A stretch of DNA of 7,403 nt from an uncultured Veillonella sp. (GCA_900549845.1 URPT01000082.1:1-7403), one strand, 5' to 3'; shown: positions 1 through 5,846, counted from the first letter of the stretch. The notes: generated by a model not told the origin, from the letters alone. Program-made: numbers and translations.

Positions 1-85
1 TAGTTTATTTAGAGACATAGGATGAAACGGTCATTTAACTATAGTCTGAAATCGTTTATCTCTATAAGTAGTGTATTCTTTTGTA

Positions 86-94
86 TGCTATAAT
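86..94 (+). promoter_or_regulatory. Extended -10 promoter for queF
   Basis: TGCTATAAT is a perfect extended -10 element (TGnTATAAT), 69 bases upstream of the queF start. No good -35 hexamer sits 16 to 18 bases upstream, which is common for extended -10 promoters. Transcription would start near base 101, just before an 11-base palindrome, TGAATTATTCA (106-116), which could be an operator but is short enough to be chance. Apart from this, bases 1-162 hold no gene that I can support. Confidence 0.5.
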
Positions 95-162
95 TAAGTA
101 TTACATGAATTATTCAATATATTTAATTATAGAGTTTTAGAAGATATAGAAAGAGGTTCCTT

Positions 163-660
163 ATGGCATCCGGCAGATCTGAAAAAGAGTTACAAGGGGT
201 AACGATGTTAGGTCACAAGACCGATTACCCAACTGATTATGCACCACAGGTATTAGAGGCGTTTGATAACAAGCACCCAGACAACGATTATTTCGTTAAG
301 TTTAATTGTCCAGAGTTTACAAGCTTGTGTCCTATGACAGGTCAACCAGACTTTGCCACAATCTACATTTCTTATGTACCAGATAAGAAAATGGTGGAGT
401 CCAAGTCTTTGAAATTATATCTATTTAGCTTCCGTAACCATGGGGACTTCCACGAGGATTGCATCAACATCATTATGAAAGATCTTGTGAAGTTGATGGA
501 TCCTAAGTACATCGAGGTATGGGGTAAGTTTACGCCACGCGGTGGTTTGTCTATCGATCCATACGCAAACTATGGCAAGCCTGGTACAGACTGGGAGAAG
601 ACGGCAAAAGAGCGCCTTCATTTTCACGACATGCAGCCTGAACGCGTAGCATACCGTTAA
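163..660 (+). CDS. queF: NADPH-dependent 7-cyano-7-deazaguanine reductase (preQ0 reductase)
   Basis: QueF reduces the nitrile of preQ0 to the aminomethyl group of preQ1, a cytosolic step of queuosine tRNA modification. The 165-residue protein has the length of the short, single-domain QueF known from Bacillus subtilis and resembles that protein along most of its length. Visible landmarks are the segment FNCPEFTSLCP, with the nucleophilic Cys56 that forms the thioimide with preQ0; Asp63 in GQPDF, the proton donor; the family motif ESKSLKLY (79-86), which in the family contributes to NADPH binding; and NHGDFHED (92-99), whose Glu98 is expected to bind the substrate base. The start is set by AAGAGG at 151-156, six bases before the ATG. 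No other queuosine gene is in the window. The next gene begins one base after the stop, so the two are probably translationally coupled. Confidence 0.97.
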   Translation: MASGRSEKELQGVTMLGHKTDYPTDYAPQVLEAFDNKHPDNDYFVKFNCPEFTSLCPMTGQPDFATIYISYVPDKKMVESKSLKLYLFSFRNHGDFHEDCINIIMKDLVKLMDPKYIEVWGKFTPRGGLSIDPYANYGKPGTDWEKTAKERLHFHDMQPERVAYR

Positions 661-661
661 T

Positions 662-1522
662 ATGGTATATGAATATATAACAATGGGCACATCGTTCATA
701 ATGTTTTTTATGATTGGTGTGATCTTGTCTATTCACCCTGCATCCATAATCGTAGGGGAGCATACACAGTTGTCACATCTTAGCAGATGGACTCGGTGGA
801 ATGGGTATCTTATTTTTATATTGACCCTATTTATCGTGGATGTACTCATAACAAATGGCATATATGCTGCATTTTATGAAATTTATGGCAATCTGTCTGC
901 TCTGCGTGAGCTAACATTTGACCCGATGGCTCTATTCTTTAGTGAAAGCTTACAGATTGGCGTTGTTTTCGTCTTTGTTTTAGTATTGTTACAAGTGTTA
1001 GGCCTCGTCGATTTGGCTCATGGCGAAAGAAATTTATCATTTCACTATGATCAACTACATCAAGGCAAAGAACAACCGTCTTGGATGGAACGGTACATGG
1101 CACATACAAAGGGCACGTTGGGTTCAGGTATAGTTGGTCTGCTTTATATGTTGCGGATGACCATGAGAACTATGTGGCCTTATATTATATGCCTTATATG
1201 GTTCAAGCTTATAGCTATACTCGCTAATGTGCTACTTTCACCAGTCATCAATCGATTAATGCATGTTGAATTGATGACATCAACGCATATCATACTGGAC
1301 ACTTATGTAGCGACGTATTTGATAGCAGGCTTCCTATGGGGCTATGTAGCACTGCACTATGACATAGATAAGGCGTATAACTTAGCGAATAGCACTGTTA
1401 TAGCTATCATTCCGCGGCTTACCGTTATACTAGGGGCAGTCATCTTTATTGGGCTTGCGCTAGCTATCATTATGGTGCCTATTACCTGGGATGTGGTGGT
1501 AGAGACACTGACAAAATTATAA
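662..1522 (+). CDS. Multi-pass integral membrane protein of unknown function
   Basis: I do not recognise this 286-residue protein. Hydrophobic stretches suggest about six membrane segments, near residues 10-31, 48-71, 97-117, 172-193, 209-231 and 247-275. A hydrophilic loop at roughly 118-170 carries a short run of charged and polar residues (HGERN, HQGKEQPSWMER). No catalytic or nucleotide-binding motif is visible. There is no convincing ribosome binding site before base 662. The ATG lies one base after the queF stop, so translation probably relies on ribosomes finishing queF; an alternative ATG at 683 (Met8) is no better supported. The position after queF allows a role in transport of a queuosine precursor, but nothing in the sequence shows this, and it does not obviously match the known small YhhQ or QueT transporters. 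No strong terminator directly follows; the first is the hairpin at 1676-1708. Confidence 0.8.
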   Translation: MVYEYITMGTSFIMFFMIGVILSIHPASIIVGEHTQLSHLSRWTRWNGYLIFILTLFIVDVLITNGIYAAFYEIYGNLSALRELTFDPMALFFSESLQIGVVFVFVLVLLQVLGLVDLAHGERNLSFHYDQLHQGKEQPSWMERYMAHTKGTLGSGIVGLLYMLRMTMRTMWPYIICLIWFKLIAILANVLLSPVINRLMHVELMTSTHIILDTYVATYLIAGFLWGYVALHYDIDKAYNLANSTVIAIIPRLTVILGAVIFIGLALAIIMVPITWDVVVETLTKL

Positions 1523-1576
1523 ATAAACCTAGTTATTTCCTGTATTTTTAGGGTTTTAAAAGCGGTTCTCATTCTC

Positions 1577-1606
1577 TTGACAATGCATAGATGCAGGTGA
1601 TAGAGT
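1577..1606 (+). promoter_or_regulatory. Candidate promoter for cysK
   Basis: A perfect -35 hexamer TTGACA (1577-1582) is followed after 18 bases by TAGAGT (1601-1606), which matches the -10 consensus at four of six positions. Transcription would start near 1613, giving a leader of about 120 bases before cysK that contains the palindrome at 1611-1630 and the terminator hairpin at 1676-1708. A weaker alternative -10 (TATAGA within TGTATAGAGAAT) lies around 1647-1658, also upstream of the hairpin. Confidence 0.5.
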
Positions 1607-1610
1607 ATGA

Positions 1611-1630
1611 GTGTATTTATGGAAATACAC
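1611..1630. promoter_or_regulatory. Perfect 8-bp inverted repeat at the cysK promoter (possible operator)
   Basis: GTGTATTTATGGAAATACAC has two exactly complementary 8-base arms around ATGG. It starts four bases after the predicted -10 hexamer, so it covers the likely transcription start, the classical position for a repressor site. It could also fold as an RNA hairpin at the 5' end of the leader. A similar palindrome precedes cysE (2676-2693). A cysteine regulator of the CymR/Rrf2 type is a reasonable but unproven candidate. Confidence 0.45.
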
Positions 1631-1675
1631 AAATGGTTATATCCAGTGTATAGAGAATAACAAGGTGAAATTCAT

Positions 1676-1708
1676 ATCGTCCTTGGGATGTTCCTGAGGA
1701 CGATTTTT
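1676..1708 (+). terminator. Intrinsic terminator hairpin between promoter and cysK (attenuator candidate)
   Basis: ATCGTCCT (1676-1683) pairs with AGGACGAT (1697-1704); after a T.G pair, GGGA pairs with TCCT around a three-base TGT loop, giving a 13-pair stem. A run of five T follows at 1704-1708. It may end the queF operon transcript. Only 27 bases separate the T run from the cysK ATG, and these contain the ribosome binding site, so no promoter fits after the hairpin and cysK transcription must cross it. CAAGG (1661-1665) can pair with CCTTG (1681-1685), which would compete with the terminator stem. Confidence 0.7.
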
Positions 1709-1723
1709 ATCATCTATCGCCAA

Positions 1724-1730
1724 AAGGAGG
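1724..1730 (+). promoter_or_regulatory. Ribosome binding site that fixes the cysK start
   Basis: AAGGAGG lies five bases before ATG 1736. The in-frame ATG at 1688 sits inside the terminator hairpin, lacks a ribosome binding site, and would add 16 residues not expected in CysK. Confidence 0.9.
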
Positions 1731-1735
1731 ATCAG

Positions 1736-2650
1736 ATGAGCATAGTCACAAATCAAACAACTGAACTGATTGGTAAAACTCCGGTATATCAATTACCAAA
1801 TACCAATATTTATGTAAAACTTGAAAAATATAATGTAGGCGGTTCTGTGAAAGACCGTGCTGTACTTGGCATGTTACAAGACGCTAAGGAAAAAGGACGC
1901 CTTCACGAAGATAGCATTATCGTAGAGGCTACAAGCGGCAATACAGGTATTGCTCTTGCTATGGTGGGCGCCATCTTGCATATTAAAACTGTTATTATTA
2001 TGCCTGAAAGCATGAGTAAAGAACGCCGTGAGCTTATTAAGGCCTATGGTGCTCAACTCATCTTAACGCCGAAAGAAACGGGTATGAGAGGTGCTCTTGA
2101 ACGAGCTAATGAAATTTTAGATAAATATCCAAATGCTTTCACATTGGGCCAATTCGTAAACCCTGCAAACCCAGATATGCATTATCGTACAACTGGTGCC
2201 GAAATTGTAGAACAAGTGCCAAATGTAGATGTATTCATAGCGGGTATCGGTACTGGCGGCACTTTCACAGGCGTTGCAAAACGATTGAAAGAACATAATC
2301 CTAACTTAAAGGCCATCGCCGTAGAGCCAACAGGTTCTCCAGCCATTACGGAAGGTAAGGGCGGCCCTCACAAAATTCAAGGCATTGGGGCAGGCTTTAT
2401 TCCTGAAAACTTTGATCAAAGCTTGATGGACGGTGTACAAACCGTAAGCGATGAAGAGGCTTTCAGTGAAGTGCAAACCTTTATGCGTGAAAGTGGTGTT
2501 TCTATTGGCCTTTCCTCAGGGGCGGCTATCGTTGCGGCAAAGCGTATTGCTCGTGAAGAACCAAAGGCGAATATCGTGGTGATTGCGCCAGATGGGGTAG
2601 AAAAATATTTATCCCTCTTGGACTTCGCCAATAATGAATATGTAAAGTAA
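1736..2650 (+). CDS. cysK: Cysteine synthase (O-acetylserine sulfhydrylase)
   Basis: This PLP enzyme converts O-acetylserine and sulfide to cysteine and acetate in the cytosol. From ATG 1736 the protein has 304 residues, the usual length for the family. Landmarks: GGSVKDR with the PLP-binding Lys39; TSGNTG (66-71), the loop that holds the substrate carboxylate; GTGGT (172-176), the phosphate-binding glycine loop; KIQGIGAGFIP (213-223); and GLSSGA (258-263), whose serine contacts the pyridine nitrogen. TSGNTG and the KIQGIG segment favour O-acetylserine sulfhydrylase over cystathionine beta-synthase, and there is no C-terminal CBS domain. The cysE gene that makes its substrate follows about 100 bases downstream. 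Expression is probably controlled by the promoter-proximal palindrome and the terminator in the leader. Distinguishing CysK from the closely related CysM by reading alone is less certain than the family call. Confidence 0.95.
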   Translation: MSIVTNQTTELIGKTPVYQLPNTNIYVKLEKYNVGGSVKDRAVLGMLQDAKEKGRLHEDSIIVEATSGNTGIALAMVGAILHIKTVIIMPESMSKERRELIKAYGAQLILTPKETGMRGALERANEILDKYPNAFTLGQFVNPANPDMHYRTTGAEIVEQVPNVDVFIAGIGTGGTFTGVAKRLKEHNPNLKAIAVEPTGSPAITEGKGGPHKIQGIGAGFIPENFDQSLMDGVQTVSDEEAFSEVQTFMRESGVSIGLSSGAAIVAAKRIAREEPKANIVVIAPDGVEKYLSLLDFANNEYVK

Positions 2651-2675
2651 CGGATTTCGCATAGATAAAGCATCT

Positions 2676-2693
2676 TATGTATAGGAATACATA
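2676..2693. promoter_or_regulatory. Inverted repeat in the cysK-cysE intergenic region
   Basis: TATGTATAGGAATACATA has exact 7-base arms around AGGA, 60 bases before the cysE start. It resembles the palindrome at the cysK promoter (shared TAT-GGAA-TACA elements). An AT-rich stretch with -10-like hexamers (TATATT, TATTAT) follows at 2711-2720, so the repeat could lie at the -35 region of a cysE promoter, but no good -35 was found. There is no terminator between cysK and cysE, so cysE may also be read through from cysK. Confidence 0.4.
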
Positions 2694-2752
2694 CCACATA
2701 TGTTGTATACTATATATTATATATGAGTAGAGTTATTTGAGATGGAGTCGCT

Positions 2753-3361
2753 ATGATACAAGGTTTACGCGAATTATGGGGCAAAATTCAATATAATATT
2801 AAGCGCGTAATGGATTCTGACCCGGCAGCAACAAATGTGTGGATGGTTATTTGGACATACCCGCATATTACAGCCTTGTTCTGGCATTTCTTTGCGCATC
2901 GCCTTTATAAGGCGGGCTGGCCAACCTTGGCCCGTCGCGTAGCGCTTCACTCCCGTCACGTAACCGGCATTGAGATCCATCCAGGTGCTACCATCGGTCG
3001 TGGTTTATTTATCGACCATGGCATGGGTGTCGTTATCGGTGAAACGGCAATTGTAGGGGATAATGTGACCTTGTTCCACCAAGTGACATTAGGTGGTATG
3101 TCCTCTAAAAAGGTAAAACGCCATCCGACCATCGAAGACGAAGTACTCATCGGTACAGGCACAAAAATCTTAGGGGATATTACCATTGGGGCGCGTACCA
3201 AAATCGGTTGTAACCTCGTTATCAAACACGATATCCCTAAAGATATGGTCATCTTTGAAACAGATCCAGAAAATATGTATGTCCGTAAACCTCGTCGTAC
3301 TAATAATGGCCAGGCAGAGGAAAAGAAAATTCCTGATGATTACATAGAATATTACATTTAA
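2753..3361 (+). CDS. cysE: Serine O-acetyltransferase
   Basis: CysE transfers acetyl from acetyl-CoA to serine, the committed step of cysteine synthesis. The 202-residue protein is the short type typical of Firmicutes. An N-terminal helical part (1-65; DPAA at 23-26) leads into a left-handed beta-helix of hexapeptide repeats starting at TGIEIHPGATIG (71-82). DHGMGVVIGETA (88-99) carries the catalytic Asp88-His89 pair, HQVTLGG (109-115) is conserved, and His124 in KRHP matches the second active-site histidine. The usual GxPAR-like turn near the end of the helix is absent: IPKDMVIFETDPENMYVRKP (161-180) occupies that place. The protein ends in IEYYI; a terminal isoleucine is what inserts into the CysK active site in the cysteine synthase complex. 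GGAG at 2744-2747 lies five bases before the ATG. Confidence 0.95.
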   Translation: MIQGLRELWGKIQYNIKRVMDSDPAATNVWMVIWTYPHITALFWHFFAHRLYKAGWPTLARRVALHSRHVTGIEIHPGATIGRGLFIDHGMGVVIGETAIVGDNVTLFHQVTLGGMSSKKVKRHPTIEDEVLIGTGTKILGDITIGARTKIGCNLVIKHDIPKDMVIFETDPENMYVRKPRRTNNGQAEEKKIPDDYIEYYI

Positions 3362-3399
3362 TGTAGTGTAATAAAACCGCATATAATATAGAAAGATAG

Positions 3400-3439
3400 A
3401 ACCTCTAACTATTAGTTGAACTAGTAGTTAGAGGTTTTT
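3400..3439 (+). terminator. Strong intrinsic terminator after cysE
   Basis: A 17-pair stem (3400-3416 with 3420-3436, one T.G pair) closes a three-base TGA loop and runs into TTTTT (3435-3439). The arms begin AACCTCTAACTA and end TAGTTAGAGGTT. It ends the cysteine block 39 bases after the cysE stop. Confidence 0.9.
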
Positions 3440-3471
3440 GAGTTCATCGAATCCATGTTGAAATAATACGA

Positions 3472-3501
3472 TTGACAATGCCTTATTGGGTATGATATGA
3501 T
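3472..3501 (+). promoter_or_regulatory. Promoter of the tRNA-Ser gene
   Basis: A consensus TTGACA (3472-3477) is separated by 18 bases from TATGAT (3496-3501, five of six matches). The start site would be near 3508, about nine bases before the mature tRNA 5' end, so the 5' leader would be very short. Confidence 0.75.
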
Positions 3502-3516
3502 TACCCAGTAAAGCAT

Positions 3517-3607
3517 GGAGGATTACTCAAGAGGCTGAAGAGGACGGTTTGCTAAATCGTTAGGGCGGGTTACCGTCGCTAGGGTTCGAATCCCTAATCC
3601 TCCGCCA
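3517..3607 (+). tRNA. tRNA-Ser (anticodon GCU)
   Basis: This is a 91-base class II tRNA with a complete cloverleaf. Acceptor GGAGGAT (3517-3523) pairs with ATCCTCC (3597-3603), followed by discriminator G and an encoded CCA. The D stem is CTC/GAG. Anticodon stem ACGGT/ATCGT closes the loop TTGCTAA with anticodon GCT at 3551-3553, reading AGC and AGU. A 19-base variable arm, as expected for serine tRNA, precedes the T stem TAGGG/CCCTA and the loop TTCGAAT. Discriminator G fits tRNA-Ser. It is a single-gene unit with its own promoter and terminator. Confidence 0.97.
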
Positions 3608-3612
3608 TGCTG

Positions 3613-3644
3613 AGACCTCACATCACGCGATGTGAGGTCTTTTT
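3613..3644 (+). terminator. Intrinsic terminator of the tRNA-Ser gene
   Basis: AGACCTCACATC (3613-3624) pairs perfectly with GATGTGAGGTCT (3629-3640) around the loop ACGC, followed by a T run to 3644. It begins six bases after the tRNA CCA end. Confidence 0.93.
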
Positions 3645-3652
3645 GTTTATTG

Positions 3653-3719
3653 TAATATTTACTAGGTATGGACCTTAATGTGTAAGGACTCAAATGAGTT
3701 TAAGGTCTTGTAAATATTG
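3653..3719. repeat. Nested imperfect inverted repeat
   Basis: Three sets of complementary arms nest in one 67-base element: outer AATATTTAC (3654-3662) with GTAAATATT (3710-3718), middle GACCTTAA (3671-3678) with TTAAGGTC (3700-3707), and inner ACTC (3688-3691) with GAGT (3696-3699) around AAAT. A 9-base bulge contains TAAGG (3683-3687), which can alternatively pair with CCTTA (3673-3677), so two folds compete. It lies after the tRNA terminator and before the next promoter, so it has no obvious transcript on the + strand. The octamer GTGTAAGG in the bulge recurs at 3732-3739. Its role is unknown; it could be an operator, a small RNA or a relic of a small repeat element. Confidence 0.55.
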
Positions 3720-3747
3720 ATGTATACAGGCGTGTAAGGTTATAGAG

Positions 3748-3776
3748 TTGACGTATGACAAGGGGTTTCATATAAT
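3748..3776 (+). promoter_or_regulatory. Near-consensus promoter of the SLH protein-Nramp operon
   Basis: TTGACG (3748-3753) and a perfect TATAAT (3771-3776) are separated by 17 bases, the optimal spacing. Transcription would begin near 3783, giving a leader of about 28 bases. I saw no recognisable Fur, MntR or PerR box overlapping it. Confidence 0.85.
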
Positions 3777-3798
3777 AGATTGTATAAAATGTAATTTT

Positions 3799-3804
3799 AA
3801 GGAG
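3799..3804 (+). promoter_or_regulatory. Ribosome binding site that fixes the start of the SLH-type protein
   Basis: AAGGAG lies six bases before ATG 3811. The longer open frame beginning at TTG 3748 would start inside the -35 hexamer and add 21 residues before the signal peptide, so it is rejected. Confidence 0.9.
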
Positions 3805-3810
3805 ACTCTT

Positions 3811-4563
3811 ATGAATATAAAATATACACGTCACATGAATTTACTTCGTCGCGCTATCGGTATCGGCACATTATGTCTTGTTGCCTCTGTTGGCTTTGTT
3901 CATGCTGAAAGCATTGCTATTCCAAGTGCACGTCCTATGGTGGATGGTGTTAGTGCTGATGTAGAAACTGTTAGTAGCTCTAGTAAAGCACAACATCATG
4001 TGAGTGCAGGTGTAATTACGCCAAGTGATTGGACGTATACGGCATTACAAACGTTAATTAAACACGGTGCTATTACAGATACACATGGTTTTGTCTTTGA
4101 TGGCAATACAAGCTATACAAAGGATGAGCTTATGCCTCTTATCGATGAGGTGGTAACAAAACGGGAGCAAATGAACGAAAACGATCGTCAATATGCATTG
4201 CGCATTTATCAAGAAAATATGCGTGATGTAATGGACTATCGTATTGCTCGCGACAAGAAGGTTACGCAAGAGCGCCGTCAAAAATTAGACGAAAAACGTG
4301 CTGCAAAAGCTAAGAAGTCTGGTAAAACATACCAAGTATCTAAATCTCAACAAGAGGCTTTAGATACAGCTAATGATGAAGTGGCAAAACCAGAAGAGCG
4401 CGCTTTAACAGATGAACAAATCAAAGAAAAAATGAAGAAATTCAAAATTGATGATTCTCGTGTTAAAGTAAATAATAATGTGCGCATCCGTTATACCGGT
4501 GGTAAGGATACAAAATCTAAAACCGATGCTCGCATGCAAACGGAGATGACCTTTACTCTATAA
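3811..4563 (+). CDS. Exported SLH-like domain protein with a porin-like C-terminal end
   Basis: From ATG 3811 the protein has 250 residues. A signal peptide is clear: basic start (RRAI at 13-16), hydrophobic core IGIGTLCLVASVGFV and a likely cleavage after VHA (32). Residues 69-116 (ITPSDWTYTALQTLIKHG, then YTKDELMPLIDEVV) read as one S-layer homology-like domain, which in Negativicutes binds peptidoglycan. Residues 117-170 are highly charged and probably helical or coiled coil (KREQ, QERRQKLDEKRAAKAKK). The end, VRIRYTGG (224-231) to MQTEMTFTL, alternates like the first strands of an outer-membrane beta-barrel. Negativicutes OmpM-like porins share this order of SLH, coiled coil and barrel but are much longer, so this is either a short dedicated tether or a truncated porin. 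It is followed 19 bases later by the Nramp gene, with no terminator between. Confidence 0.75.
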   Translation: MNIKYTRHMNLLRRAIGIGTLCLVASVGFVHAESIAIPSARPMVDGVSADVETVSSSSKAQHHVSAGVITPSDWTYTALQTLIKHGAITDTHGFVFDGNTSYTKDELMPLIDEVVTKREQMNENDRQYALRIYQENMRDVMDYRIARDKKVTQERRQKLDEKRAAKAKKSGKTYQVSKSQQEALDTANDEVAKPEERALTDEQIKEKMKKFKIDDSRVKVNNNVRIRYTGGKDTKSKTDARMQTEMTFTL

Positions 4564-4582
4564 CCCTTAATAAGGAGTTATA

Positions 4583-5842
4583 ATGATTGATTTCTTAAAG
4601 AAACAGTTGTTTACTGTTCACCAAAATGGTAAGCACCAGGTGAGCGAGGTCTTTAAATTTATAGGGCCTGGCATTATCGTAACTGTAGGGTTTATCGACC
4701 CTGGCAATTGGGCGGCTAATCTAGCTGCCGGTGCTAGTTATGGTTACGAACTTTTATGGGTAGTAACACTATCTACGGTTATGCTCATTCTATTGCAGCA
4801 TAATGTGGCTCATTTAGGCATTGTACGGGGCCAATGCTTATCCGAATGTGCTTATGAATTCTTGCCTCCCTATGTATCTCGATTTGTGTTGAGTACAGCT
4901 GGTATTGCAGCTGCGGCGACGGCATTGGCTGAATTTATCGGCGCTGCTATTGCATTGAAAATGCTCTTTGGCATTCCGCTTCTGATAGGTAGTGTATTAA
5001 CGGCCGTTATATGTACTGTTATGCTCATTACAAACTCCTATCGAAAACTGGAGAGAATCATAGCGGGCTTTGTATCCCTTATTGCATTGGCCTACCTCGT
5101 TGAGGTCAATATGGTCAATGTAGACTGGGCGGCAGCAGGCATTGGTTGGGTAGATCCCAAGATTCCGAATGAATCGATGCTCGTTATTTTGAGTATCTTA
5201 GGGGCTGTTATTATGCCTCATAATTTGTTCTTACACTCAGAAATCATCCAAAGTCGCCAGTTCAACACGCAAGATCCTTCTATAATGAAGCGCCAATTGC
5301 GTTATGAATTTCTAGACACTCTATTATCTATGGGTATTGGCTGGATGATTAATTCCGCCATGATTTTACTGGCGGCGGCAGTGTTCTTTACTCACGGCAT
5401 TGAAGTAACAGAGCTTGAACAGGCGGAGGAGTTGTTACGACCTCTCATTGGCCCTGCAGCAGGTACTATCTTTGCTATTGCATTGCTCTTTGCGGGCTTT
5501 GCCTCTTCTGCTACAGCAGGTATGGCTGGAGCGAGCATATTTGCAGGCATGTTTGGTGAGTCTTACGATATGAAAGACTTCCATACTCGATTAGGCTTGG
5601 CTTTAACATACATTCCGGCATTGTTGTTGATTGTATTTGTTACTGATTCATTCCAAGCATTGTTGATTTCTCAAATGTTCTTGAGTTTGCAACTACCTAT
5701 TACAATTTTCTTGCAGCTCTATATGACGAGTAGCCGTAAGGTGATGGGGCAATATGCGAACCATAAATATACGAATGTACTATTATGGGGCATTGGTATT
5801 GTTGTTACTGTTATGAATATTTACCTACTCATTGTAGGGTAA
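4583..5842 (+). CDS. mntH: Nramp family divalent metal transporter (MntH-like)
   Basis: This 419-residue inner-membrane protein belongs to the Nramp family, which imports Mn2+ or Fe2+, usually with protons. TM1 carries DPGN (39-42) and TM6 carries AVIMPHN (208-214); Asp39, Asn42, Ala208, Met211 and His213 correspond to the known metal-site residues, and Met211 argues for Mn/Fe rather than Mg transport. Other matches include AEFIGAAIALKMLFGIPLL in TM3 and the last segments ending LLIVG; about eleven membrane segments are expected. Two conserved polar residues differ: the TM3 motif ATDLAE reads ATALAE (Ala114), and the TM10 AGQ motif reads AGA (Ala317). AAGGAG at 4572-4577 lies five bases before the ATG. 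It shares an operon with the SLH-type gene and ends at a strong terminator. The symbol is by family; substrate and proton coupling are not shown here. Confidence 0.9.
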   Translation: MIDFLKKQLFTVHQNGKHQVSEVFKFIGPGIIVTVGFIDPGNWAANLAAGASYGYELLWVVTLSTVMLILLQHNVAHLGIVRGQCLSECAYEFLPPYVSRFVLSTAGIAAAATALAEFIGAAIALKMLFGIPLLIGSVLTAVICTVMLITNSYRKLERIIAGFVSLIALAYLVEVNMVNVDWAAAGIGWVDPKIPNESMLVILSILGAVIMPHNLFLHSEIIQSRQFNTQDPSIMKRQLRYEFLDTLLSMGIGWMINSAMILLAAAVFFTHGIEVTELEQAEELLRPLIGPAAGTIFAIALLFAGFASSATAGMAGASIFAGMFGESYDMKDFHTRLGLALTYIPALLLIVFVTDSFQALLISQMFLSLQLPITIFLQLYMTSSRKVMGQYANHKYTNVLLWGIGIVVTVMNIYLLIVG

Positions 5843-5846
5843 TAAG

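Noticed and set aside
22..93. Small open frame of 23 codons upstream of queF
   Set aside because: It runs into the -10 element of the queF promoter, and its only support is a weak AGG before the ATG.
150..200. AGAGGTTC before queF resembles the start of a class I preQ1 riboswitch
   Set aside because: The rest of the aptamer (the CTAGCTACA-like loop, second stem strand and A-rich tail) is missing, and the AGAGG serves as the ribosome binding site only six bases before the ATG.
1523..1560. Weak inverted repeat AAACCTA / TAGGGTTT after the membrane protein gene as a terminator
   Set aside because: The arms need a bulge and enclose a long loop, and no T run follows. The hairpin at 1676-1708 is a far better terminator.
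1640..1708. A functional T-box leader for cysK
   Set aside because: The tRNA-pairing UGGN reads TGAA, the second antiterminator helix does not form, and no specifier stem is recognisable in the short leader. It is kept only as a speculative decayed form.
1688..1735. An N-terminal extension of CysK from ATG 1688
   Set aside because: It starts within the terminator hairpin without a ribosome binding site, while ATG 1736 has a strong one and gives the normal family length.
2416..2697. Antisense open frame opposite the end of cysK, and similar minus-strand frames elsewhere
   Set aside because: They lie opposite well-supported genes, lack ribosome binding sites or recognisable protein features, and are explained by codon bias of the + strand genes.
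3748..3810. An N-terminal extension of the SLH-type protein from TTG 3748
   Set aside because: This TTG is part of the -35 hexamer; ATG 3811 has a good ribosome binding site and opens directly into a signal peptide.
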